DNA from: Verrucomicrobiota bacterium
Lineage (GTDB): Bacteria; Verrucomicrobiota; Lentisphaeria; JABSQK01; JAJFLO01
Direction: 5' to 3'
Assembly (NCBI GenBank): GCA_021772615.1
Contig: JAJFLQ010000021.1
Span: 1 to 64,000, forward strand
DNA length: 64,000 nucleotides
In this document: positions 33,204 through 42,716 of the stretch, piece by piece
How the letters are laid out: each line of letters begins with the position of its first letter
How positions within the stretch are numbered: position 1 is the stretch's first letter
The notes under the pieces: generated by a model
Databases searched by the model: none
Seen by the model: only the letters and a program-made list of their open reading frames with translations
What the model was told of the DNA's origin: nothing
Position numbers and translations under genes: made by a program

Positions 33204-34901
33204 ATGATCGACATGCGAAAATTCGGCGTCATCGGTCGCACGTATTTACATCTAAACCGCTACCGACAGATCCTGCAGGTGCTGTTCAAATACGGTTTCG
33301 GCGACCTTATCGAGCGCCTCAATATCGATCATTATCTTGAGATTGGGCTGCGGATGATCTCCCGGAAGGGTGACGCGTCGATTGAGTCGTTCAGCCGCGC
33401 GGAGCGCGTCCGCATGGCCTTCGAAGAGCTGGGGCCTACATTTGTAAAGGTCGGACAGGTGTTGTCTACCCGGCCCGACCTCGTGCCGCTGGAGTATATT
33501 GACGAACTTGCCAAGCTCCAGGATCGCGTGCCTCCCATGGCTATCGCGGATGTCCGTGAGGTGATCCTATCTGAAACCGGTGAAACGCCCGAGGCCTTGT
33601 TTCAACACTTCGACGACGTCCCGCTCGCAGCTGCGTCCATCGGACAGGTTCATCGTGCCCGTCACAAGAATGGCGACGACGTCGTCGTTAAGGTTCGACG
33701 CAAAGGCATACGGCGCAAGATTGAAATTGATCTGGAGATCATGCATCATCTGGCTGCATTGGCCGAGGAACATGTCGCCGAGATCGAGGTCCATCGGCCC
33801 ACCCGTATCGTCCGGGAGTTTGCCCGGACACTCGAACGCGAGTTGAATTATCAGACAGAGAAAGGGAACATTGAGCGGTTCGCGAAGCGTTTCGCCGCCG
33901 ACGATACAATCTACGTCCCGCGCATCTATGCCGAACTCAGCAGCAACCAGATGCTGACGATGGAATACATAAAGGGCGTCAAAGTATCGGAGGTCGCGGA
34001 GCTTCGCGCCGCAGGTGGTGATCTCAAGTGTATTGCCGAGCGCGGCGCAAACCTCATCATGAAGCAGGTATTTGTACACGGTTACTTCCACGGCGATCCG
34101 CATCCGGGAAACGTGCGCGTGCTGCCGAATAATGTGATTTGCCTGCTTGATTTCGGCATTGTCGGGCGGATCAGCCGTCAGGAGCGCGAGGATTTTACCG
34201 AGCTAATCATGCAGCTGGTCGCGCACGACGAACGCGGAATTGCCGGTGCGTTACTGCGGCTTACGGACTACGAACGCGAGCCGGATCGCGGTGAGCTGGA
34301 AAAAGACCTTCTCGACGTCGTCGATCTCTATATAAACGCCACGCTTGATAACTTCGATTTCTCCCGGTTGATCCATCGGCATCTGGATGTCGTAAAGCGC
34401 CATGGGCTTACACTGAAATCGTTCTTGTTCCCGATGATCCGCGCGATTGCTGCTGTCGAAGGTATCGGCCGCGCGCTTGATCCGGATTTCGATCTTGTAA
34501 AGCAGGCCGAACCGTTTGTCAGGAGCGTGCATACGAGCCGGTTCAATCCCAGGCGCATCGTGTCCGAAACGATGGAGACCGGGGGGGATTTTCTGGTACT
34601 ACTCCAGAATATCCCGAATGATATCCGTGAGATCATGAGGCTGCTCAAGTCGGGACATGCGCGTATTGAGTTTCAGCATCGCGGATTGGAGAATTTCCTG
34701 TTCACTATCGACCAGATCAGCAATCGGATCGCCTACGCCATCGTGCTGGCCTCGTTGATCATTGCGTCGTCGCTGGTCGTGTTGTCCGGCATACCGCCGA
34801 GGTGGAATGAAATACCCGTGATCGGACTGGGCGGGTACCTTGTCGCCGGAGTCATGGGGCTTTGGCTGCTGATCTCGATTATTCGGCATGGCCGGATGTA
34901 G
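33204..34901 (+). CDS. UbiB/AarF/ABC1-family atypical kinase
   Basis: Codes for 565 aa, the usual bacterial UbiB size. The family signature KVGQ (82-85, in FVKVGQVLSTRPDLVP) and the glycine-poor AAASIGQVH loop are present, with the catalytic HGDPHPGN and LLDFGIVG later. Two C-terminal helices (about 508-530 and 540-562) anchor it in the membrane. The family supports ubiquinone synthesis or lipid handling; no quinone-pathway genes are near, so the substrate is open. It starts 10 bp after the metal ATPase and ends this operon. Confidence 0.92.
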   Translation: MIDMRKFGVIGRTYLHLNRYRQILQVLFKYGFGDLIERLNIDHYLEIGLRMISRKGDASIESFSRAERVRMAFEELGPTFVKVGQVLSTRPDLVPLEYIDELAKLQDRVPPMAIADVREVILSETGETPEALFQHFDDVPLAAASIGQVHRARHKNGDDVVVKVRRKGIRRKIEIDLEIMHHLAALAEEHVAEIEVHRPTRIVREFARTLERELNYQTEKGNIERFAKRFAADDTIYVPRIYAELSSNQMLTMEYIKGVKVSEVAELRAAGGDLKCIAERGANLIMKQVFVHGYFHGDPHPGNVRVLPNNVICLLDFGIVGRISRQEREDFTELIMQLVAHDERGIAGALLRLTDYEREPDRGELEKDLLDVVDLYINATLDNFDFSRLIHRHLDVVKRHGLTLKSFLFPMIRAIAAVEGIGRALDPDFDLVKQAEPFVRSVHTSRFNPRRIVSETMETGGDFLVLLQNIPNDIREIMRLLKSGHARIEFQHRGLENFLFTIDQISNRIAYAIVLASLIIASSLVVLSGIPPRWNEIPVIGLGGYLVAGVMGLWLLISIIRHGRM

Positions 34902-34995
34902 GCAGATCCGACGACGCAACACGGTCACTTTTTCGCGCGGCGCGCAGACCGCATCGTACAGCAGTTTCGGGGCCGCGTGCCGCTTTATGACGCTG

Positions 34996-37900
34996 CTACA
35001 GCCTTGTGTGTGAGCCTATGTCCGTGCCGCGAATACGTCTGCCGATTGCCTGGATATCCATCATGAGCGATGCCAACGCGGGCACCAGGAACAGCGTAAA
35101 TATGGTGGATACCAGAATGCCCCCGATCATCACCCAGCCCAGCCCGCGATACAATTCTGTGCCGGCCCCGGAGCCCGCCGCGAGCGGAAGCATGCCTAAA
35201 ACACTTGTGATAACGCTCATGCAGATAGGACGCAGCCGGGTACGGCACGATTCGATAAGCGATTCTTCCGGCGACAACCCGGAGTCGCGGAAATTGATCG
35301 CCTGGTGGATAATCAGAATAGCGTTGTTGACGACGATACCGGAAAGGATGATCAGGCCAAGCATGGATATCACGTCAAAGATGATCAGTCCGTCGGACTG
35401 TGCATGGGCGATTGAGATCCCTGCAAAAGCACCGGACGTAGCCAAGGGGATGGTTATCAGGATAATGAGCGGGTAGAGGACGGATCGGAACAATGCGACC
35501 ATCAACAGATAGACGATAAGCACGGCAAGTACGAAACTGCCTGCTACAGCCTTGATTGTGGCGGCGAGTTTATCAGCGCTGCCACTGAGCCGTGCGGCGT
35601 ACTTGGTTGGAAGTTCGGCGTTGACAGGCAGCAACACATCCTTTGTAATTACACCAATGGCCTCTTCCAGCGCAACGTCGTCCTTAAGGTTCACAGTAAG
35701 CGTGATCGCTCGTTCTTTTTCTACATGGTTGATCTCCGTAGGCCCCGTTGTTGACACGACGTTTGCAATATCGGCCAATCTCACTGTCTTCCCGACCGGT
35801 GTTACAATTGGGATATCTTCCAGGTCGCGTCGCTCGCTCACGCGTCCGGTCGTCGCATACAGAGCGAGGTCGATCTGGTCGCCTTCGTCATCGTACGTGC
35901 CGACGATGCGCCCCGCTTTCAGTACTTCGACCATATCCGCGACCTGGCTTACACGCATTCCGAGGGGGATACTCCGCGCGCGGTCGATATGCACCTGTAC
36001 CTCGGGTTTCCCGGAGGTGAAGCTCGAACGGACGAATTTCACACTGGCCGCTGTGTTGCCGCGCAGACGATCCTCAATGTCCGAGGCAATGGCGCGTAAC
36101 CGTTCAAGGTCCGGACCGATAATATCGATTTCCAGTTGCTTTCCCGGGTCTCGGAATATGCTGGCCTGAACCGGAAACAGGACTTCGAATCCGGCAATAT
36201 TCCGGCCAATGCGAAACAGTTCTGCCGTGAACTCACGAAGTTTGCGCTCGTGCGTGTAGGGGATGCCATCCGCGCCCGGTTCGTCTTTGCAGATCACGCC
36301 GATCGCCTGGAATTCACTTGCAAACACGGTGAAGAACCGGTCAACGCGCTCGTCGTTTGCCAGAATGCGTTCCAGCGGCTCGACGTCGGAAACAGTTTTC
36401 TCGAGGTTGCTACCAACCAGCGGCTTGGCAAAGTAGAACACCAGGTTTCGGTTGCCGTTCGGCAGATACTCCGCGCTCGGCAGCATGGTAAGGCTGGCGA
36501 AGAACAGGGCCGTCACAATGAGTATGATCGCAGTCTTCGCCAGCATCTTCACCGGCCGATGACCGATCATGCCGTTGATAACGTACATGTAGGCGCGCGT
36601 GATCGCATTGCCGCCTGCAACCAGCAATGGCGTGCGCCGGGGGCGTGCGTTGCTCGCTTGGCTGTCAACGTCCGGTCTCGTCGCACGGCATAATAGGGCC
36701 GCCAGTGTCGGAATCAGACTTATCGATGCGATCAACGACAGCGAGATTGCAAGGCTAATGGTAATCGCGATGTCCTTGAAAAGCTGGCCGGTCTCGTTCT
36801 GCATTACGATGATCGGAATAAACACCGCCAGTGTCGTCAGGGTACTGGTGACAACGGCGCCCCATACCTCGGTTGTGGCTTCGCGTGCTGCGGTTGCTGG
36901 ATCTTTACCCTCGTTGAGGTGACGGTAGATATTCTCGATAACAACGATCGAGTTGTCGAGGATCATGCCCGAAGAAAAAGCGAGGCCTGCCAGACTGATA
37001 ATATTGAGACTTCTGTCGAAGAACCGGAGGAAGATGAACACCGTGATAATGCATACCGGTATCGACAATGCCACCACCAGGACGATCCGGGGCGAGCGCA
37101 AAAATATCAGCAGCACCGCCGCCGCGAGAATCGCGCCGATCATGAGGTTTTGCCATGCGAGGTTGATGGACTCATCGATATATGCCACGTCGCTGTGCGG
37201 GATATCCAGCCTCACGTCGACACCGCGGTGGACGAATTCCCGGTTGATCGTATCGATCTCGGTCTCGAGCTGCCGACAAATAGTCACCACATTGGCGCCG
37301 GCTTTACGCAGGATACCAAAGACCACGGTGGGCGTACCATTGACCCGAAGCACGGTGGTCTGCTCTTTGTAGCCGAATCCGATTTCGGCAATCTCGCGCA
37401 GATAAACCGAACCGAATTCCGAACGTCTTACGATCATCGCGCCGATGTCTTCCGAACTCCGAAACCGACCGGTCGTGCGGAGATTGAAACGCACCGTGCC
37501 TTCGTCAATGAATCCGCCTCGCACATTCATGTTCTCACTGCGCAGACTCGTCTCCAGCTCATCAATGCGGATCCCGCGCGCAGCCATTTTCTCGGGATTC
37601 ACGCGAATCTGCATCTCCCGCTCCTCGCCACCAAACAACCACATGTCGCTCACGCCGGCGACCCGCCGGAAACGGGGTTCGATGCTGTCCGTGGCAATCT
37701 CGTATAACTCGTTTGCTGTTAATGTCTTGCTCAGCATCGTGATGAACATGATGGGCTCGCGGCTGTCGGAATTTACGGACACTACCACAGGTTCTTCGGC
37801 GTCGTCGGGCAGGTCGGCGACCTGATTCAGCTTATTGATCACATCGATCATGGCGCGATTCTTGTCGACACCCCAGTCGAACTCAAGTTTGATCGAGCTT

Positions 37901-38163
37901 GCGCCCTCTCGGGATACACTGGTAATGCGTTCGATCCCTTCAACGCCGTCCACCACTTCCTCGATTCGATTGGTCACCTGATCTTCGACTTCCCGCGGCG
38001 CGGCGCCGCGAAATGTGGTGTCTATCTTGATCTCGGGGTTCTCTGTGCTGGGCTTTAGTTGTACCGGGATCCGGTCCAGCGACAGGTATCCGAACAGGAC
38101 ACAAAGAAGTACCACCACGAGGACGGTGTGAGGAAAGCGTACAGAGTGATCGATGATCTGCAT
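34996..38163 (-). CDS. RND-family efflux transporter, inner-membrane subunit (HAE1-like)
   Basis: A 1055-aa proton-driven pump of AcrB architecture, with duplicated 6-helix halves and two large periplasmic loops. Recognisable parts are the start IIDHSVRFPHTVLVVVLLC, the loop TFRGAAPREVEDQVTNRIEE, and helix 4 reading AFSSGMILDNSIVVIENI. In AcrB that helix holds the Asp-Asp proton relay; here the second Asp is Asn, as in a subset of HAE1 pumps. The second half has SGIVVNNAILIIH. It directly follows the adaptor gene (one base between start and stop) and forms an adaptor-pump operon. An outer-membrane TolC-type channel is not encoded nearby. Substrates cannot be predicted. Confidence 0.95.
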   Translation of the reverse strand: MQIIDHSVRFPHTVLVVVLLCVLFGYLSLDRIPVQLKPSTENPEIKIDTTFRGAAPREVEDQVTNRIEEVVDGVEGIERITSVSREGASSIKLEFDWGVDKNRAMIDVINKLNQVADLPDDAEEPVVVSVNSDSREPIMFITMLSKTLTANELYEIATDSIEPRFRRVAGVSDMWLFGGEEREMQIRVNPEKMAARGIRIDELETSLRSENMNVRGGFIDEGTVRFNLRTTGRFRSSEDIGAMIVRRSEFGSVYLREIAEIGFGYKEQTTVLRVNGTPTVVFGILRKAGANVVTICRQLETEIDTINREFVHRGVDVRLDIPHSDVAYIDESINLAWQNLMIGAILAAAVLLIFLRSPRIVLVVALSIPVCIITVFIFLRFFDRSLNIISLAGLAFSSGMILDNSIVVIENIYRHLNEGKDPATAAREATTEVWGAVVTSTLTTLAVFIPIIVMQNETGQLFKDIAITISLAISLSLIASISLIPTLAALLCRATRPDVDSQASNARPRRTPLLVAGGNAITRAYMYVINGMIGHRPVKMLAKTAIILIVTALFFASLTMLPSAEYLPNGNRNLVFYFAKPLVGSNLEKTVSDVEPLERILANDERVDRFFTVFASEFQAIGVICKDEPGADGIPYTHERKLREFTAELFRIGRNIAGFEVLFPVQASIFRDPGKQLEIDIIGPDLERLRAIASDIEDRLRGNTAASVKFVRSSFTSGKPEVQVHIDRARSIPLGMRVSQVADMVEVLKAGRIVGTYDDEGDQIDLALYATTGRVSERRDLEDIPIVTPVGKTVRLADIANVVSTTGPTEINHVEKERAITLTVNLKDDVALEEAIGVITKDVLLPVNAELPTKYAARLSGSADKLAATIKAVAGSFVLAVLIVYLLMVALFRSVLYPLIILITIPLATSGAFAGISIAHAQSDGLIIFDVISMLGLIILSGIVVNNAILIIHQAINFRDSGLSPEESLIESCRTRLRPICMSVITSVLGMLPLAAGSGAGTELYRGLGWVMIGGILVSTIFTLFLVPALASLMMDIQAIGRRIRGTDIGSHTRL

Positions 38164-39411
38164 TTAATCTGTAACGATGGAGACGGATGCAGCAGGGAAC
38201 AGGACTTCGCCGCCGGTTGTGACCACGACATCACCCGGCTCTATCCCCGACAGGACCTCAACCATATTTTTCCCGCGCAACCCGATGGAAGCGGGGATCA
38301 TTTCAACTTTGTTGTCGACTACACGAAACACAAAGATCTTGTCTTTCCTGTGAACAAGGGCATCCGCCGGCACCAGAACGGCATTGTCCTTGTGATTAAT
38401 GGGGATTTGCGCACGCACAAACATACCCGGCGCAAGTTGTGCCGGAGGATCGATTAATTCGGCGCGCACCAGCATGTTGCGGGACGCAGGATCTGCCACC
38501 GGTACCGCAATGATGATCTGAGCTACCAATGGCGTTCCTGCGAAGGCGTCGACTGTCAATGAAAATTCGGCGCCGGCGGCGAAACGACCCGCTGTACGTT
38601 CCGGTATCTCCAGAACTGCCTCCAGAAAATTGTGCGATACCGTCTCAAACAGGACATCGCCTTCCGAGACGTAGGCGCCGATTTCAGCGACTTTTTGTAA
38701 AATCACGCCGTTGAATGGGGCGTGTATGCGTGTCTTCTCGAGTTGTCGGGTGGCCAGATCGACTTCGGTGCGACGAATGGCTACTGCAGCTTGTGCGATA
38801 CGTATGTCCTCCGGCCTGGCGCCGTTCACGGCCTCACGCAAACGCGCCGCGGCCTGTGCCAGCAACGCTTGATTTGCTTTTTTCTCTGCCGCTATGCGTA
38901 CCAGTTCAACTTCGCTGCCAATGTCCTGGTCGAACAAGCGCCGGAGCCGTGTCAGATCGGTCTCGGACCGTTCCAGATTCGCTTCCGCCTCGGCGACCTC
39001 CGCGCGTAGATAGTCCAGCGTCTCCGCCCTAGTACCAGCCACAATCAGGGCAAGTTCGGCTTCTGCACGTTCAAGCTCCGCCTGCTTCCGCGTCAGGTCG
39101 ATCCGGAGATCGCGATCGTCCAGGGTCACGAGTAGATCACCCTGGGCATAAGGCACGCCTGTCCCGACATGAATCATGCGTATCGTGCCCGCGACCTCGC
39201 TGCGCTGCTCCATTTCCAGCCGCGAAACGATCGAACCAATTGCCGCAAGGTATTCCGTAACGGCGCCGCGGGTTGCTACGCCGGTCTTGACAGCGAACGT
39301 TGGCGCGCCGCCGGGCGGGGGCTGTGGCGCAGCATTGTCCCGGCCGCAGCCGGTGACGAGGAGTGCCGCGAGCAGTATCAAGGCAGCAGAATGGAAGCCG
39401 TTGTTGGTCAT
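38164..39411 (-). CDS. RND efflux periplasmic adaptor (membrane-fusion) lipoprotein
   Basis: Codes for 415 aa from the ATG at 39411, which gives a lipoprotein signal (LILLAALLVTGC, lipidated Cys22); the frame is open further upstream but those starts would bury the signal. The mature part has a biotinyl-lipoyl half (VAGTIRMIHVGTGVPYAQGDLL), a long Glu/Ala/Arg coiled-coil hairpin (about 90-200), the second lipoyl half (IHAPFNGVILQKVAEIGAYV) and a beta-barrel ending in a membrane-proximal domain. It links the inner-membrane pump encoded next to it with an outer-membrane channel encoded elsewhere. Confidence 0.93.
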   Translation of the reverse strand: MTNNGFHSAALILLAALLVTGCGRDNAAPQPPPGGAPTFAVKTGVATRGAVTEYLAAIGSIVSRLEMEQRSEVAGTIRMIHVGTGVPYAQGDLLVTLDDRDLRIDLTRKQAELERAEAELALIVAGTRAETLDYLRAEVAEAEANLERSETDLTRLRRLFDQDIGSEVELVRIAAEKKANQALLAQAAARLREAVNGARPEDIRIAQAAVAIRRTEVDLATRQLEKTRIHAPFNGVILQKVAEIGAYVSEGDVLFETVSHNFLEAVLEIPERTAGRFAAGAEFSLTVDAFAGTPLVAQIIIAVPVADPASRNMLVRAELIDPPAQLAPGMFVRAQIPINHKDNAVLVPADALVHRKDKIFVFRVVDNKVEMIPASIGLRGKNMVEVLSGIEPGDVVVTTGGEVLFPAASVSIVTD

Positions 39412-39633
39412 CGTCCTGCGAAGGTAAAGGTTGAAATGAAACATGTGCCTGTTTTGGCCGAATCCCAACAATAAGGCCGAATTCCGGATGATGAAAGGCG
39501 CACGATTGAAGGAATCCGCACAAATCCCGTGCAGGCGAATTGCCGTCGTTCGCGTGCACGGACTGTTTGTCCCGGATTTCTCACCTATTGTATGGCGTAT
39601 CGCGTTCATTCATGCAATCACGATGCGTCCACC

Positions 39634-40713
39634 ATGAAACACATTTTGTTCCTTAACCTTGTCGCGTATTCACAGACGGGCGGTATTGAGAATTTCAGCC
39701 GGTCCGTGATACGTGCGTTGTCGGATATCGCCAGCAAAAGCCGGTGTACCGCCGAGTCCGTGAGCCTGTATGACGCCGAGTCGCCACGGTATCCGAATGT
39801 AAAAATCGTCAATTACGCAGGATGCAAGACACGGTTTATTGCGTTCGCCTGTCGCCGTGTCTACCACGCCGACATTGTCATATCCAACCACGTCAATCTG
39901 CTGCCTGTCTGCGCATTGTTGAAGGTGTTGAATCCGCGAATCACGCTGTACACAGCCGTTTATGGCATCGATATCTGGCGCAGACTGGCGTTCCTGAAAC
40001 GTCTGGCGCTGCCGCTGACGCGTATTCTCTCAATCAGCAGCTACACGACGGAGACCGCCTGTGCGGTCAACGGTATCGCCAGGGATCGGGTCGATTATTT
40101 CCCCTGCGCGTTCGACGGTGCGACGGGTCGTGGTTTTGACAACGTGTTTGAACCAGGCACTGTGAATCTCCTGACGGTATCAAGGCTGACGCAGGACGAC
40201 GCGTACAAGGGGATCGATCATGTCATTACCGCGTTGAAGTCCGTCATGTCAAAGGTGCCGACGATGCGATACACGGTCATCGGCAAGGGCGATGATCTCC
40301 CGCGGCTGCGTGAATTGGCTGCGGCATCCGGTCTTTTGGATCGCATCGCTTTTCTGGGATTTGTCGACGATCTCGGACCGTATTACGAGCACTGTGATGT
40401 ATTTGTTCTGCCGAGCCAGTGCGAAGGTTTCGGTATCGTGTATCTCGAAGCAATGGATTTCGCTACGCCCGTAATCGCCTGTCGCTCGGGAGGTGCTACC
40501 GATGTTGTTATTGATGGTGAAACTGGTCTGTTATGCGATTACGGCGATATTCAGGCGCTGTCGCGTGCGATTACGACGCTGGCAAATGACCCAGCCCTGC
40601 GCGCACGGCTGGGTCAGGGCGGCGAACGGTATTACCGGGAAAATTTTACATATTCTCACCTGTGCCGGCGATTAGAGGCTATAGTCACGAATTCTGAACC
40701 GTCTGCAACGTAA
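39634..40713 (+). CDS. Glycosyltransferase family 4 (GT-B fold)
   Basis: Codes for 359 aa from ATG 39634 (MKHILFLNLVAYSQTGGIENF). It has the GT4 donor-binding signature: LLTVSRLTQDDAYKGIDHVI, then VIGKGDDLPRLRELA, and the EGFGIVYLEAMDFATPVIACRSGG motif with the two Glu used for nucleotide-sugar binding. It transfers a sugar from an NDP-sugar to a lipid-linked or polysaccharide acceptor; which sugar is unknown. It is divergent from the RND adaptor gene and precedes asnB by 18 bp, opening a polysaccharide gene cluster. Confidence 0.93.
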   Translation: MKHILFLNLVAYSQTGGIENFSRSVIRALSDIASKSRCTAESVSLYDAESPRYPNVKIVNYAGCKTRFIAFACRRVYHADIVISNHVNLLPVCALLKVLNPRITLYTAVYGIDIWRRLAFLKRLALPLTRILSISSYTTETACAVNGIARDRVDYFPCAFDGATGRGFDNVFEPGTVNLLTVSRLTQDDAYKGIDHVITALKSVMSKVPTMRYTVIGKGDDLPRLRELAAASGLLDRIAFLGFVDDLGPYYEHCDVFVLPSQCEGFGIVYLEAMDFATPVIACRSGGATDVVIDGETGLLCDYGDIQALSRAITTLANDPALRARLGQGGERYYRENFTYSHLCRRLEAIVTNSEPSAT

Positions 40714-40731
40714 GATCCGGGGACAGGTAAT

Positions 40732-42633
40732 ATGTGTGGAATTGCAGGAATTGTCGGTGCGGATGCCTTGAAACATGGTGACGTATTGCAAAAAATGATG
40801 GACGCTATGGGGCATCGCGGGCCGGACGACCAGGGCGTGATTCATGGTGCCGCACCTGATTCGGGCGGCGCCGCATCGGTCATGTTGGGACATCGGCGCC
40901 TGTCCATTATAGATCTGTCGTCGGGCGGGCATCAACCGATGTCGTTTGCCGACGACCGCTTCACCATCGTCTTCAACGGCGAGATCTACAACTATCCCGT
41001 GCTGAAGGCGGAGCTGGATCGTCTGGGGCATGTATTTCGTACATCATCGGACACGGAGGTGATCATGGCGGCCTATGCCGAATGGGGCCCGTCGTGCGTC
41101 TCCAGATTTAATGGTATGTTTGCGTTTGCCCTGTGGGATCGGGAACGCAATCGCGTGTTTCTGGCGCGGGACCGATACGGGCAGAAACCGCTATACTACC
41201 GAAATCACGACGGCCTGCTCTTGTTTGCGTCAGAACTACGGGCTCTGCTGGCCTCGGGGCTGGTCGAACGTCATGCGAATCGTGATGCAGTTGCTGCGTA
41301 CTTGAGCTACGGTGCGGTTCACGGCGATGCGACCATGGTCGTCGGCGTTCACTCGTTCCCGCCCGGGTCGAGCTGCCACATCGATCTACGGCGTAGTCCG
41401 GTCGTTGATCCGACTGCATATTGGGATTTTCCCCGTGAGAAGGAGCAGACGGATGCCGCCGGGTTACGGCAGGCGTTCGTGGAGGCCGTAGACCGACACA
41501 TGATCAGTGATGCGCCGGTGGGTATTTTCCTATCCGGCGGCATCGATTCTTCGGCGGTCGCCGCAGCTGCGGTGCGTATTGCCGGCGCGTCCGTTCGAAC
41601 GCTGGCGGTTACGTATCCGGAACAACCGGAGCAGTGCGAGGGCGTGCATGCCCGGCGCGTCGCCGATGCAATCGGGTCGACACATGTAGACGTGCCGATC
41701 ACGGGACATACGCTTCTGGATCTGTTGCCCAGAGCGCTAAACGGTATGGATCAGCCCACCATTGACGGCGTAAATACGTATGTTGTTTCCTATGCTGCCC
41801 GTACAGCAGGCTTCAAAGTCGCATTGTCCGGTCTCGGCGCCGACGAATTGTTTGGCGGGTATCGTGGACATTTCGTGCAACCCGGGTATATGGTGCGATT
41901 GCGGAAGGTTGCCGCAGTATTGCGGTCGCCGCTCGGCCGATTGCTTTCCTTGCCTGGCGATCACAGGCAATTCGGGAAACTGGCAGACCTGATGGCGTCT
42001 CCAGGTGATCTTCTCAGTGCGTATCTGATTCGACGCAAGCTATTCTCTTCAGCCCAGGTCGGTAAGATGCTACCGGTTGCCGCGAATTCACCTGGGTGGC
42101 TGTCTGGATTGACGCAGGAACGCATGCGCCAACTGCGAGAACGTATCGATGGCCGCGCATACGCAGACGTGATCGGCATACTTGAAATGTCCCACTACAT
42201 GGGCGAACTTCTGTTGCGCGACACCGATGCAATGGGCATGGCGCACAGTATTGAGATTCGTGTGCCCTTCCTCGATAACGCCTTTTCACAGTGCGCCTTG
42301 TGTCTCGACCCGTCCGCGCGCATACCGGGCGATGTGCCGAAACATCGTTTTGTAGAGGCGGTCCGTGAGTGGTTGCCGATCGAAAATATCCTGCGCACCA
42401 AGCAGGGCTTTCGCATGCCGTTTTGCGAATGGATGCAAAACGAACTGCGATCGGAGGTGAACCGGGGCATCGCCGCGATCGTCACACGCCTGGGGCCGGA
42501 GCAGGGCGGATTCGCCGATCAGATATGGAAAAAGTTTCTCGCGCATCCGGAGGCCGTGGGATGGAGTCGCCCGTGGGCGTTGTTTGTTCTCGGTCGGTAC
42601 CTGGAGAACCACGATCTCAGGCTGGACCTGTGA
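40732..42633 (+). CDS. asnB: Asparagine synthetase, glutamine-hydrolysing (AsnB family)
   Basis: Codes for 633 aa. The N-terminal Ntn glutaminase domain begins MCGIAGIVG with the nucleophile Cys2 and continues with HRGPDDQGV and FNGEIYNY. The synthetase domain has the ATP PP-loop LSGGIDSSAVAAA and GLGADELFGGY. Catalytic elements look complete. In polysaccharide clusters such AsnB-like proteins often amidate sugars or other intermediates instead of making free asparagine. The neighbouring glycosyltransferases on both sides favour that role, although a housekeeping function is possible. Confidence 0.93.
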   Translation: MCGIAGIVGADALKHGDVLQKMMDAMGHRGPDDQGVIHGAAPDSGGAASVMLGHRRLSIIDLSSGGHQPMSFADDRFTIVFNGEIYNYPVLKAELDRLGHVFRTSSDTEVIMAAYAEWGPSCVSRFNGMFAFALWDRERNRVFLARDRYGQKPLYYRNHDGLLLFASELRALLASGLVERHANRDAVAAYLSYGAVHGDATMVVGVHSFPPGSSCHIDLRRSPVVDPTAYWDFPREKEQTDAAGLRQAFVEAVDRHMISDAPVGIFLSGGIDSSAVAAAAVRIAGASVRTLAVTYPEQPEQCEGVHARRVADAIGSTHVDVPITGHTLLDLLPRALNGMDQPTIDGVNTYVVSYAARTAGFKVALSGLGADELFGGYRGHFVQPGYMVRLRKVAAVLRSPLGRLLSLPGDHRQFGKLADLMASPGDLLSAYLIRRKLFSSAQVGKMLPVAANSPGWLSGLTQERMRQLRERIDGRAYADVIGILEMSHYMGELLLRDTDAMGMAHSIEIRVPFLDNAFSQCALCLDPSARIPGDVPKHRFVEAVREWLPIENILRTKQGFRMPFCEWMQNELRSEVNRGIAAIVTRLGPEQGGFADQIWKKFLAHPEAVGWSRPWALFVLGRYLENHDLRLDL

Positions 42634-42716
42634 GTTCTGTGGCCTCCGCCGCAGTGAATTGTCGACCTGCCGTGTGAATCGTGCGGCTTAGCCGGCGCGA
42701 AATCGTCACCACGCAA

